Assembly (NCBI GenBank): GCA_030018315.1
Contig: JASEGA010000014.1
Location: forward strand, 1-54,691
Reading direction: 5' to 3'
Origin: a bacterium
GTDB taxonomy: Bacteria > Hydrothermota > UBA3073 > JACQXS01 > JAGMCI01
DNA: 54,691 nucleotides
Below the pieces are notes generated by a model. That model was not told where the DNA came from. It did not search any database and saw only the letters and a program-made list of their open reading frames with translations. The stretch's first letter is position 1; every line of letters starts with the position of its first letter. This document shows positions 33,173-41,177 of this stretch, piece after piece. Position numbers and translations under genes: made by a program.

Positions 33173-34362
33173 AAGAAGTAATTGAGGATATAAAGAACGG
33201 TCGTGTAGTAATCTGTGTAGATGACGAGAACCGTGAAAATGAGGGTGATTTCATTTGTGCAGCAGAGAAAGTTACTCCTGATATAATAAACTTTATGGCT
33301 ACCCATGGCCGAGGTATAATATGCTTACCAAGTATTCCAAATAGGTTACATGAACTTGGTTTAGATTTGATGGTAGATGATAACACTGCACTACATGGCA
33401 CCTTATTTACTGTGTCAATAGATGCTAAGGAAGGGACCACAACAGGGACTTCAGCTTTAGATAGAGCTACCACGATAAAGAAATTTGTAGACCCTAAAGC
33501 CTCTGCGTCCGATTTTGCTCGCCCAGGTCATGTATTTCCTTTAAAGGCTCAACCTGAGGGTGTTTTAAGGAGAGCAGGCCATACAGAGGCGGCTGTAGAT
33601 TTAGCTCGTCTCTCCGGTCTTTATCCAGCTGGTGTGTTATGTGAAATTTTAGACACTAATGGCGATATGGCACGCTTACCAAAGTTAATTGAAATTGCAA
33701 AAAAGTTTAACTTGCACATTGTAACAGTGGCGTCTTTAATCGATTATCGACGTAAACGTGAGAAACTTGTAAGAAGGATAGCTACTTCTTCTTTTCCAAC
33801 TTCATATGGTGACTTTACTCTACATCTATACGAAAGTATATTAACAAATGAGCACCATATTGCGTTAGTTAAAGGTGAAGTTACAGGTAAGTCAAATGTT
33901 CTTGTCCGTGTTCATTCTCAATGTTTAACAGGTGATATATTCAGTTCCTTAAGGTGTGACTGTGGTGAGCAGTTACGGAAATCGCTGAAGTTAATTCAAA
34001 AAGAAGATTGTGGTGTATTTCTTTATATGCGGCAAGAAGGTAGGGGGATTGGATTAGCTCATAAGATAATGGCTTATGAACTTCAAGATAAAGGATTAGA
34101 TACAGTAGATGCAAATGCAGCACTCGGCTTCCCACCCGATTTAAGAGATTACGGAATAGGAGCTCAAATTCTTGTTGACCTCGGCCTATCAAGTATCCGG
34201 ATTTTAACTAATAATCCAAAGAAAATAGTTGGACTTGATGGCTATGGGTTAAAGATAACCGAACGCATTCCTATTGAGATTCCAGCAACTGATCTTAATC
34301 GCAAATACTTAGAGGTAAAGCGAAAAAAACTTGGTCATATTTTAAAACTGGAGGACAAATGA
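33151..34362 (+). CDS. ribBA: Bifunctional DHBP synthase / GTP cyclohydrolase II
   Basis: 403 residues. The N-terminal DHBP synthase domain (1-200) has DDENRENEGDFI and RPGHVFPL...RRAGHTEA. The C-terminal GTP cyclohydrolase II domain has the zinc cysteines in CLTGDIFSSLRCDCGEQ and MRQEGRGIGL. Supplies both riboflavin precursors. ribD, needed for the middle steps, is not in this cluster. Confidence 0.96.
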   Translation: MAEFSSVEEVIEDIKNGRVVICVDDENRENEGDFICAAEKVTPDIINFMATHGRGIICLPSIPNRLHELGLDLMVDDNTALHGTLFTVSIDAKEGTTTGTSALDRATTIKKFVDPKASASDFARPGHVFPLKAQPEGVLRRAGHTEAAVDLARLSGLYPAGVLCEILDTNGDMARLPKLIEIAKKFNLHIVTVASLIDYRRKREKLVRRIATSSFPTSYGDFTLHLYESILTNEHHIALVKGEVTGKSNVLVRVHSQCLTGDIFSSLRCDCGEQLRKSLKLIQKEDCGVFLYMRQEGRGIGLAHKIMAYELQDKGLDTVDANAALGFPPDLRDYGIGAQILVDLGLSSIRILTNNPKKIVGLDGYGLKITERIPIEIPATDLNRKYLEVKRKKLGHILKLEDK

Positions 34363-34856
34363 AAATTTACGAAGGCCATCTTTCTGGTGAAGGTAAAAAT
34401 TTTGGTATTATAGTATCAAGATTTAATAGCTTTGTAACCGATAGATTACTTGAAGGTGCAATTGACTGTTTGACTCGTCATAATACCGACCCAGATGCAA
34501 TAGAAGTTTTTAAAGTTCCAGGTGCATTTGAGATTCCGCAGACTTTAAGTATTCTTGTTCGTAATAATAGATTTGATGCCATTATCTGCTTAGCTGCAAT
34601 AATAAGGGGTGAGACCCCTCACTTTGACTTCCTTGCACGTGATGTTTCGAGAGGTATAGCAAATATATCTATTGAATCTGGTATTCCAGTAGGTTTCGGT
34701 ATAATAACGGCAGATACCAATGAGCAAGCAATTGATAGGGCGGGTGGTAAACGTGGTAACAAAGGCTTCTATGCTGCACTTTCAGTAATTGAGCAATTAG
34801 GACTTATTCAAAAAATACATGAAAAATCGAAGAAAGGCAAGAGAACTCGCCCTTGA
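34359..34856 (+). CDS. ribH: 6,7-dimethyl-8-ribityllumazine synthase
   Basis: 165 residues. VSRFNSFVTDRLLEGA, VPGAFEIPQ, ETPHFDFLARD (catalytic His) and GNKGFYAALSVIEQ are family blocks. Starts within the ribBA stop (ATGA overlap) and overlaps nusB by 38 nt. Confidence 0.96.
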   Translation: MKIYEGHLSGEGKNFGIIVSRFNSFVTDRLLEGAIDCLTRHNTDPDAIEVFKVPGAFEIPQTLSILVRNNRFDAIICLAAIIRGETPHFDFLARDVSRGIANISIESGIPVGFGIITADTNEQAIDRAGGKRGNKGFYAALSVIEQLGLIQKIHEKSKKGKRTRP

Positions 34857-35253
34857 AGCTCTTTACAGACACGAAATCGCACACGAAGCTCCTGAAGATA
34901 TTTTAACTGATATTTTTTCTCGTACGCATGTACCTTCTTCAATAAAAAAATTTGCCCATGATATAGTACTTGAGACGACAAGTAGAATATGTGAACTTGA
35001 CCAAATTATCAGCAGTGTCGCCAAAAACTGGAGACTTGATAGAATTGCCATTATAGAAAAAAATATATTAAGAGCCGCAATATGTGAGCTTTTATATTTT
35101 ACAGATATACCACCAAAAGCATCTATAAATGAAGCAATAGAACTTGCAAAAAAATATTCTACTGCTGAGTCAGGTAAATTTGTCAATGGTATACTTGATA
35201 GAGTTATGAAAAATGTTATACGGAATAATAAGCGATATTCACTCAAATCTTGA
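34819..35253 (+). CDS. nusB: Transcription antitermination protein NusB
   Basis: 144 residues, all-helical. RRKARELALEALYR at the start and INEAIELAKKYSTAESGKFVNGILD near the end are diagnostic. Acts with NusE and boxA RNA in rRNA antitermination. The ribH-nusB order is common in bacteria. It overlaps both neighbours (38 and 41 nt). Confidence 0.94.
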   Translation: MKNRRKARELALEALYRHEIAHEAPEDILTDIFSRTHVPSSIKKFAHDIVLETTSRICELDQIISSVAKNWRLDRIAIIEKNILRAAICELLYFTDIPPKASINEAIELAKKYSTAESGKFVNGILDRVMKNVIRNNKRYSLKS

Positions 35254-35938
35254 AGCTCTATTAGTAGTTTCAAAGGAGCTAAAACGTAGGCAAATAAGGC
35301 ATATAATCTGCTTAGGTGATATAGTTGGCTATGGTGCAAATCCAAATGAGTGCTGCGAAGTAATTGATGAACTCACAGACTTCGTCATTCTTGGCAATCA
35401 TGATGCTGGCTCAATTGGGCTTACTGACTTATCTTATTTTAATGAGGGAGCTAAATCTGCTTGTATTTGGACAAGTAAAGTTCTAACCCAAAAAAATAGG
35501 GAGTGGCTTAAAAGTTTACCTATTACACTTAAAAATGAAGGTGACCTTATAGTTCATTCAGCTCCATCAAACCCTAAAGCTTGGAACTACATACTTTCAG
35601 AAGAGGATGCAGTTTACGAATTTAGCACTTTTGAAGAAAACATATGTTTTGTAGGTCATTCTCATGTCCCAATTACTTTTGTTAAAGAAGATTCTCAATA
35701 TAGGACAATTCAAGATTATAGATTTAAACTTGTCCCTTCTTATCGGTATATAATAAATCCTGGTGGTGTCGGTCAACCAAGAGATGACGACCCACGTGCC
35801 TCATTTGCTATTTATGATAAAGACAAAAATGAGATCGAAATCATAAAGGTTCCTTACGATATAAAGAGTGCACAACAAAAAATAATCGCTGCAGGGCTTC
35901 CGAAGTGGCTGGCAGTCCGACTTGCATTGGGAAGATGA
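35213..35938 (+). CDS. Calcineurin-like metallophosphoesterase
   Basis: 241 residues. Metal-binding motifs ISDIHSN, LGDIVGYGANP, LGNHDAG, VHSAPS and GHSHVP are complete, as in YfcE/MJ0936-type phosphodiesterases. The 41-nt overlap with nusB must be real because the first metal motif starts at residue 7. Substrate unknown. Confidence 0.88.
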   Translation: MLYGIISDIHSNLEALLVVSKELKRRQIRHIICLGDIVGYGANPNECCEVIDELTDFVILGNHDAGSIGLTDLSYFNEGAKSACIWTSKVLTQKNREWLKSLPITLKNEGDLIVHSAPSNPKAWNYILSEEDAVYEFSTFEENICFVGHSHVPITFVKEDSQYRTIQDYRFKLVPSYRYIINPGGVGQPRDDDPRASFAIYDKDKNEIEIIKVPYDIKSAQQKIIAAGLPKWLAVRLALGR

Positions 35939-35959
35939 AAGTTTTAATAATATAAAGGG

Positions 35960-36802
35960 ATGAGGAGATATTGGGCGTTCTTATTTGTTTTTATTCCTCT
36001 TAGTCTTTATGCACAAAAAGAGACTATGCGATGGTTTCATACTGGTAAGATAAATGTTTTAGTTGCGGTAATAATATTTTGTGGTCTCCTTTTATATTTC
36101 ATTTTTTCAGCTAAGAAAGGTAAGGCTCTTTTTATTCGTAAAATTACAGGACTTGAAATTCTTGATGAAGCTGTTGGGCGTGCTACTGAGATGGGTAAAC
36201 CTGTGCTTTATGTGCCAGGACTTACAGGGATGACTGATGTAGCTACAATTGCTTCAATGAATATACTTGGACAAGTAGCACGTAAGGCTGCAGAGTATGA
36301 TACTCCTTTAATTGTACCTAACTATGACCCTATAGTGATGACAGTGGCGCAGGAGATGGTTAAGGAAGCTTACCTTTCAAAAGGTAGACCCGATGCCTAT
36401 AAGAAAGAAAGTATATTCTTTTTAACAGATGCCCAGTTTGCTTACGCAGCTGGTGTAGGTGGTATAATGATGCGCGATAAGCCAGCAACTAATCTTTTCA
36501 TGGGCATGTTCTTTGCTGAATCTTTAATTTTAGCTGAGACAGGGAGTATGACAGGTGCAGTTCAAATAGCTGGAACAGATGCAGTTGACCAGCTGCCATT
36601 TTTTGTCACTGCCTGTGATTATACGATTATGGGTGAAGAGTTATACGCAGCTTCGGCTTATTTATCAAGGGAGCCGTTATTGGTGGGTAGTATTAAAGGA
36701 CAGGATTGGACCAAAGTTTTAATTTTAGGATTTATTATAGTAGGTCTCATATTCTCTTTACTGGGCAGTAATTTTATTATAAATTTATTTAATATCCCAT
36801 AG
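35960..36802 (+). CDS. Uncharacterised membrane protein (DUF6754-like), module gene 1
   Basis: 280 residues: signal-like N-terminus ending SLYAQ, one span at about 30-52, a large soluble domain (60-250) and a C-terminal span (252-275). The domain is very regular: GKPVLYVPGLTGMTDVATIAS, TPLIVPNYDP, FLTDAQFAYAAGVGGIMM, AETGSMTGAVQIAGTDAVDQLPFFV and DYTIMGEELYAASAYLS. I recall such proteins under DUF6754, with no known function. Gene 2 starts 1 nt after it. A weak promoter (TTGCAT, then TAATAA) lies 9 nt before the ATG. Confidence 0.72.
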   Translation: MRRYWAFLFVFIPLSLYAQKETMRWFHTGKINVLVAVIIFCGLLLYFIFSAKKGKALFIRKITGLEILDEAVGRATEMGKPVLYVPGLTGMTDVATIASMNILGQVARKAAEYDTPLIVPNYDPIVMTVAQEMVKEAYLSKGRPDAYKKESIFFLTDAQFAYAAGVGGIMMRDKPATNLFMGMFFAESLILAETGSMTGAVQIAGTDAVDQLPFFVTACDYTIMGEELYAASAYLSREPLLVGSIKGQDWTKVLILGFIIVGLIFSLLGSNFIINLFNIP

Positions 36803-36803
36803 G

Positions 36804-37421
36804 ATGCGTAGACGTGTTCCATTAACAATATGTCTCATTGGCGGAATTGGGATGATGATTCAGTTCTTTATCCCGCATCCTGCATCACAAAAGTTATATG
36901 AAGAAGTTATTCGTTGGGTTATAATAATTGGTGCATTTTCTCTTGTACTTGGGATCCAGTCTCTTTTTTCAGTTCATTATGATAAGATACAGCACCACCG
37001 CCCTGGGTGGGGCTATTCTATTGTAACTCTCACTTCAATGGCTATAGTTGCAATTATAGGACTATTTTGGGGAGTAGGTGAGGATTCATTATTTATGCAA
37101 ATTTATAGACACATAATGGTACCTCTACAGGCAACTATGTTTTCATTACTTGCTTTCTTTATGGCATCAGCTTCATTTCGTGCATTTAAGGCAAGAACAA
37201 TACCAGCTACTCTTTTACTTATAACTGCCCTTATTGTTATGTTTGGTCGTGTTCCAATAGGGGCTATTGTATTTCCAAGACTACCAGATATTGTTGAGTG
37301 GATTCTTGTTTATCCTAATATGGCAGCACAGCGTGGCATTTTATTAGGTGTAGGGTTAGGGATGATGGCTACTTCACTTAAGATAATGCTCGGGATAGAA
37401 CGCGGATGGTTGGGTGGCTAA
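36804..37421 (+). CDS. Uncharacterised polytopic membrane protein, module gene 2
   Basis: 205 residues with about six spans and little soluble sequence. The C-terminal NMAAQRGILLGVGLGMMATSLKIMLGIERGW looks conserved and functional. It follows gene 1 by 1 nt. The RAYT element begins 6 nt after the stop codon. Function unknown. Confidence 0.68.
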   Translation: MRRRVPLTICLIGGIGMMIQFFIPHPASQKLYEEVIRWVIIIGAFSLVLGIQSLFSVHYDKIQHHRPGWGYSIVTLTSMAIVAIIGLFWGVGEDSLFMQIYRHIMVPLQATMFSLLAFFMASASFRAFKARTIPATLLLITALIVMFGRVPIGAIVFPRLPDIVEWILVYPNMAAQRGILLGVGLGMMATSLKIMLGIERGWLGG

Positions 37422-37447
37422 ATAATGGTGTCAAGTCTGATTTTTTC

Positions 37448-37475
37448 TTGACAGCAGAATTTTTTGTGATAAAAT
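37448..37475 (+). promoter_or_regulatory. Promoter of the RAYT transposase
   Basis: TTGACA (37448-37453) and TAAAAT (37470-37475), 16 nt apart, inside the element and 9 nt before the ATG. Confidence 0.65.
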
Positions 37476-37484
37476 ATACGAACA

Positions 37485-38174
37485 ATGGGGAGACCTTTAC
37501 GTATTGCGGTTGAGGGATTGCCTTATCATGTGGTTAACCGAGGGAATGGGCGTCAAGCTGTCTTTTTAGATGATGAGGATTTTGAAAAATATGTGGAGCT
37601 TTTAAGAAGATATAAAAAGGAATATTGCTTTGAGCTTTATCACTGGGTTCTTATGAATAATCATTTCCATCTGCTTTTAGAAACAACTAATAAGGGCTCA
37701 GTGTCAAAAATTATGCAAGGAATTACTTTAGCTCATACGAGGTATTTTAATCATAAGTATAAAAGTGTTGGACATGTTTGGCAAGGAAGGTTTAAGAGTC
37801 CAATTATTGAGAAGGATAGTTATCTACTGGAATGTGCCAGATATGTTGAACTTAATCCAGTAAGAGTGGGATTAGTCAAAGACCCTGGCGACTACAAGTA
37901 TAGTAGCTACCGATTTTATAGCTTAGGGGAAACAGATGGTTTAACAGATGAAGACCCACTTTATAAAACATTTGGTAAAGATTCAGACACCAGACACGAA
38001 AGGTATTGTGAATTTGTGAATGAAGGTCTCCGTGACGAGGTTCTATCAAAGATTCGTGGCTCACTATCACGAGGCGATGTTCTTGGCACAACAGATTTTG
38101 TTGAAAAATTTAGAGATAAACTAGGTCTCCCATTGAAGAGGAGACCCCGTGGTCGTCCAAGAAAACAAAAATGA
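37485..38174 (+). CDS. REP-associated tyrosine (Y1/HUH) transposase
   Basis: 229 residues. It begins MGRPLRIAVEGLPYHVVNRG, typical of RAYT proteins. The HUH motif is His60-Phe-His62 in MNNHFHLLLE. A candidate catalytic tyrosine is Tyr113 or Tyr120 in DSYLLECARYVELNP. The C-terminus is basic (KRRPRGRPRKQK). RAYTs are single-copy domesticated IS200/IS605 relatives that process REP hairpins. The stop codon lies inside the right REP-like end. Confidence 0.9.
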   Translation: MGRPLRIAVEGLPYHVVNRGNGRQAVFLDDEDFEKYVELLRRYKKEYCFELYHWVLMNNHFHLLLETTNKGSVSKIMQGITLAHTRYFNHKYKSVGHVWQGRFKSPIIEKDSYLLECARYVELNPVRVGLVKDPGDYKYSSYRFYSLGETDGLTDEDPLYKTFGKDSDTRHERYCEFVNEGLRDEVLSKIRGSLSRGDVLGTTDFVEKFRDKLGLPLKRRPRGRPRKQK

Positions 38175-38321
38175 GACCTGACACCAATTGCCCACCAATT
38201 GCCACCCATATTTGACTTCTTGAGAATTTAGAGCTAAAATTAAAATGAAGAAATAAAATATTGTGGTTGATAGAAAAAATATAGGAGTCAAGGAGAGAGG
38301 CAGAACCATAAATATGGGCTC

Positions 38322-38353
38322 TGTCCCTCACACTTAATGTCCCTCACACTTAG
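38322..38353. repeat. Tandem direct repeat TGTCCCTCACACTTA x2
   Basis: Two copies of TGTCCCTCACACTTA (38322-38336, 38339-38353) just downstream of the RAYT unit, preceded by GGGCTC. It has the look of mobile-element end sequence. Confidence 0.55.
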
Positions 38354-38423
38354 GATGACCAGAGAGATGGAATAAAAATAGTTGACTTCTCATGAAATTG
38401 GATGTAATATATAAAATAAGATT

Positions 38424-39252
38424 ATGTATAAAAAGTCTCAACATAAGTCTATAAAATATAAGAACTTAGGGAGAACTGACACCATTATCTTGAGATTTGT
38501 TATTGGATTACTATTAACAGGCATAATTTTGAGTGCAAGTTGCCGAAAAAAAGGTAATCAGTTCTAATGGAGAATACGGCACATGGGAGATACAACTAAT
38601 TGGTACCACGGGTTTTTTGAATGGGGTCGATTTTATTGACGAAAATAATGGTTGGGCAGTAGGAAGTCTTGGGACGATTCTTTATACGACTGATGGAGGC
38701 TCAAGTTGGCTATATCAGTCAAGTGAAGCAAGTACCTGCCTTAACGATGTTGATTTTGTGGACACTGTTACTGGTTGGGTTGTAGGACGTGAAGGAACCA
38801 TCTTATATACTGAAGATGGAGGACTAAATTGGAAGGCTCAAGAAAGTGGTACCGAACTTAGTTTAATTAATGTTTGCTTTGTTGACAAAAATAACGGTTG
38901 GGTAATTGGAGGAGCTTCTGACCCTTGCCTTTCAGTTGGTGTAATTCTTCATACCAATAATGGTGGTCAGAATTGGCAATCTCAGGTGAGTGGAACAGAA
39001 GAATCTCTTGAAAGTATAGTCTTTACCAATCGGTATAACGGCTGGATAGTTGGCAGTAAAATGACTGGTGGAAGTGATTATCATCGTCTCACAATTTTAC
39101 ATACAGTTAATAGTGGAGCATATTGGAATATGCAAGAAGTTGATGTTGGGACAATATGGACTTGTTTGACGGATGTTGACTTTGTTACCGCATCCCACGG
39201 CTATGCAGTAGGATATTCTCCATTTATTATTCTTCACTACCACGAGCCATAA
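38424..39252 (+). pseudogene. Frameshifted lipoprotein with Ycf48/BNR-type propeller repeats
   Basis: ATG at 38424 opens MYKKSQHKSIKYKNLGRTD followed by a hydrophobic stretch and the lipobox LSASC, then CRKKGNQF and a stop. The mature domain is in another frame from about 38540 and encodes five Ycf48-like units (VDFIDENNGWAVGSLGTILYTTDGG and similar). The frames meet at a run of seven A (38545-38552 area); losing one A would join them as CRKKVISSNG. GTG at 38533 would otherwise start a signal-less protein. It may be a sequencing error, a slippage switch or a decayed gene. The intact product would be a lipid-anchored propeller. Confidence 0.72.
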
Positions 39253-39312
39253 AAGGGGGTCAAAATGAAAAGTTAATTCCAGTAAAAGAAAATAATAGTG
39301 TCTAAAAATAAT

Positions 39313-39333
39313 GGTGTCAAGTCTGATTTTTTT
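39313..39333 (+). repeat. Solo REP-like RAYT end
   Basis: AATAATGGTGTCAAGTCTG and the following T run at 39308-39333 repeat the left end of the RAYT unit (37421-37446) almost perfectly. Confidence 0.75.
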
Positions 39334-39341
39334 CTTAAAAG

Positions 39342-39509
39342 ATTTACAATGCGGCTGGTAGGTTAGTGGAGACACTGGTTAATGGAGAGACTGAGCCTGG
39401 CTATTATAGAGTGAAGTGGGATGCCAAAGGCTTTCCGGCTGGCATCTATTTTGCAAAGTTTGTATCAGGTAATTATACAAAGATACAGAAACTCATTCTG
39501 ATGCGCTAA
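39342..39509 (+). pseudogene. Orphan T9SS-type C-terminal sorting domain fragment
   Basis: 55 codons plus stop encode IYNAAGRLVETLVNGETE, then a VKWDAKGFPAGIYFAKF segment, ending KIQKLILMR. This is the C-terminal half of a type A sorting domain, as in the protease at 6617-10708, but with no start codon and no upstream protein. The REP-like sequence lies 8 nt upstream, as if it had replaced the missing part. Confidence 0.75.
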
Positions 39510-39607
39510 ATTTTAATTGTTACAGGAAAGCCTATCCACAGGTAATGAGACTTTTTAAAAATCATGGCACGAGATTTGACAGTGCCACTGGTTAGGTGGA
39601 GGCTAAA

Positions 39608-40450
39608 TTGGGTATTTTAAATAAGTTAATGTTATTGGAACGTAAGTATATATTCATTATAGTAGCTTTATGTGTGATAATTCCTCTCCTTATTTATTTA
39701 GGCCTACCAATAGGTGTAACTAAGCCAGCTCTTGACTTATACAATGAAGTTGACTGTATTTCACCAGATGGTGACCCACTCCTTATTTCTTTTGACTTTG
39801 ACCCATCTACTCAGCCTGAGCTTTATCCTATGGGCTTAGCTATACTTCGTCATTGTTTTGCTAAGAATATAAGGGTTATACTTATGTCGTTATATGTTCA
39901 GGGTGCAGGTTTAGCTGCTATGGCAATTGAAGATGTAAGGAAAGAGTTTACAGATAAAAAATCAGGTGTTGATTACACTTTTTTAGGTTATCAACCTGGT
40001 GCAAGTATGGTAGTCTTGGGAATAGGTGAGGACATCCATAAGATATTTCCACGTGATTACTATGGTGTAGATATTGATTCACTTCCAATGATGCAAACAG
40101 TTAAGAACTACAATGATATTCCATTTGTTGTATTCCTTACAGGAGCCGGTACCCCATGGATTGTCTATGCAAATACCAGGTATCACCAAAAGGTAGGTGG
40201 TGGTGTCACTGCTGTAATGGCATCAAGTTTCTACCCATATCTTCAGACTGGTCAGCTTACAGGGATGCTTGGCGGTTTGAAAGGGGCAGCTGAATACGAG
40301 GAGCTTTTAGCGCGTAATAATCTATCAAATGCACGCCGTATAGCTACAATTGGGATGGATGCACAGTCCATAGTTCATATAATGATGATTGTATTCATTA
40401 TATTTGGTAATGTAGCATATTTCATAGTTAGGAAAGGTAGGCGGAAATGA
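39608..40450 (+). CDS. Uncharacterised membrane-anchored protein, module gene 3
   Basis: 280 residues: an N-terminal span (about 15-35), a soluble alpha/beta domain (45-245) and a C-terminal span. Notable blocks: DPLLISFDFDPSTQPELYP, GLAILRHCFAKNIRVILMSL, GYQPGASMVVLGIGEDI, FLTGAGTPWIVYANTR and GGGVTAVMASSFYPYLQTGQ. The TTG start at 39608 follows a strong GGTGGAGG Shine-Dalgarno site by five bases and is preferred over GTG at 39596. It overlaps gene 4 by 4 nt. Its alpha/beta domain and flanking spans echo gene 1. Function unknown. Confidence 0.7.
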   Translation: MGILNKLMLLERKYIFIIVALCVIIPLLIYLGLPIGVTKPALDLYNEVDCISPDGDPLLISFDFDPSTQPELYPMGLAILRHCFAKNIRVILMSLYVQGAGLAAMAIEDVRKEFTDKKSGVDYTFLGYQPGASMVVLGIGEDIHKIFPRDYYGVDIDSLPMMQTVKNYNDIPFVVFLTGAGTPWIVYANTRYHQKVGGGVTAVMASSFYPYLQTGQLTGMLGGLKGAAEYEELLARNNLSNARRIATIGMDAQSIVHIMMIVFIIFGNVAYFIVRKGRRK

Positions 40451-41061
40451 GTCATAATCCATGGGTGTGGATAGCGGCACTTCTTACATTTTGTATCTTT
40501 TCTTTCTTATACAAAGATAACCCATTTTATAAATTTGCAGAGCATATTTTTATAGGTGTATCATTAGGTTATTTAATTGCTATAGTATGGCATTTAGTGG
40601 TGATACCACGTATTTGGGACCCGCTACAAAAAGGAATTTATATAACAATAATTCCAATGTGTTTGGGTGTATTAATGTTTTCAAGATTTTCACGTCGCTG
40701 GGCTTGGCTTTCACGGTGGCCGATTGCATTTGTTTTAGGTACTGGTAGTGGAATAGCACTACCACTTGTAATGCAAACTTATATATTTAGACAACTTCAA
40801 GGCACAATGGTAATTTCAACGACAAATTTGTGGCTCACTATTAGCGCTGTAATTATAATTATTGGAGTGATTTCTACACTACTGTATTTCTATTTTTCCG
40901 TAGAACATAAAGGTCCTTTGGGAGCAGTAGCAAATGTAGGCATGTGGTTTATAATGATTGCTTTTGGTGCTTCATTTGGATACACGGTGATGGCACGTGT
41001 TTCCCTCTTAATTGGTAGACTACAATTTTTGATGTACGATTGGTTAGGTGTAATAAAGTGA
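40447..41061 (+). CDS. Uncharacterised polytopic membrane protein, module gene 4
   Basis: 204 residues with about six spans. N-terminal PWVWIAALLTFCIFSFLYKDN, then EHIFIGVSLGYLIAIVWH, and a C-terminal NVGMWFIMIAFGASFGYTVMARVSLLIGR. Translationally coupled to gene 3 (ATGA overlap). Together with genes 1-3 it looks like a membrane complex of two large-domain and two small polytopic subunits. Confidence 0.68.
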   Translation: MSHNPWVWIAALLTFCIFSFLYKDNPFYKFAEHIFIGVSLGYLIAIVWHLVVIPRIWDPLQKGIYITIIPMCLGVLMFSRFSRRWAWLSRWPIAFVLGTGSGIALPLVMQTYIFRQLQGTMVISTTNLWLTISAVIIIIGVISTLLYFYFSVEHKGPLGAVANVGMWFIMIAFGASFGYTVMARVSLLIGRLQFLMYDWLGVIK

Positions 41062-41100
41062 ATTTGTTTTATAGCCCCCTGTAATCACAATAAATAATAT

Positions 41101-41137
41101 GGAGTGCAACAACGGTGTTGTTGCAAATTATAATAAT
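41101..41137. repeat. TGCA hairpin element, half copy
   Basis: GGAG, then TGCAACAAC-GGT-GTTGTTGCA (41105-41125), a perfect 9-bp hairpin identical in its arms to the first hairpin at 48577-48597. An AATTA/TAATT hairpin follows instead of the second TGCA hairpin. Confidence 0.75.
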
Positions 41138-41141
41138 TGTA

Positions 41142-41170
41142 TTGACAAATAGTAAGGTAGAAAGTATAAT
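41142..41170 (+). promoter_or_regulatory. Promoter of the UvrD-like helicase gene
   Basis: TTGACA (41142-41147) and TATAAT (41165-41170), both consensus, 17 nt apart; the ATG is 7 nt beyond the -10 box, so the mRNA is predicted leaderless. Confidence 0.78.
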
Positions 41171-41177
41171 AAAATAA

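Larger units (their letters stand above)
37427..38185 (+). mobile_element. RAYT (REP-associated tyrosine transposase) unit with inverted REP-like ends
   Basis: The left end GGTGTCAAGTCTGATTTTTT (37427-37446) is the imperfect inverted copy of the right end (38167-38185, reading GGTGTCAGGTCTCATTTTT on the minus strand). The ends enclose one Y1 transposase gene in about 759 bp. A solo left-end copy lies at 39313-39333. Confidence 0.75.

Noticed and set aside
38424-39509. One gene joining the Ycf48-like lipoprotein to the sorting-domain fragment
   Set aside because: A lipobox protein would not normally also carry a T9SS tail, and the propeller part ends with its own stop 90 nt earlier in a clean HYHEP end.
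41105-41125. Intrinsic terminator after the membrane module
   Set aside because: The hairpin is strong but is not followed by a T run, and it matches the dispersed TGCA element instead.
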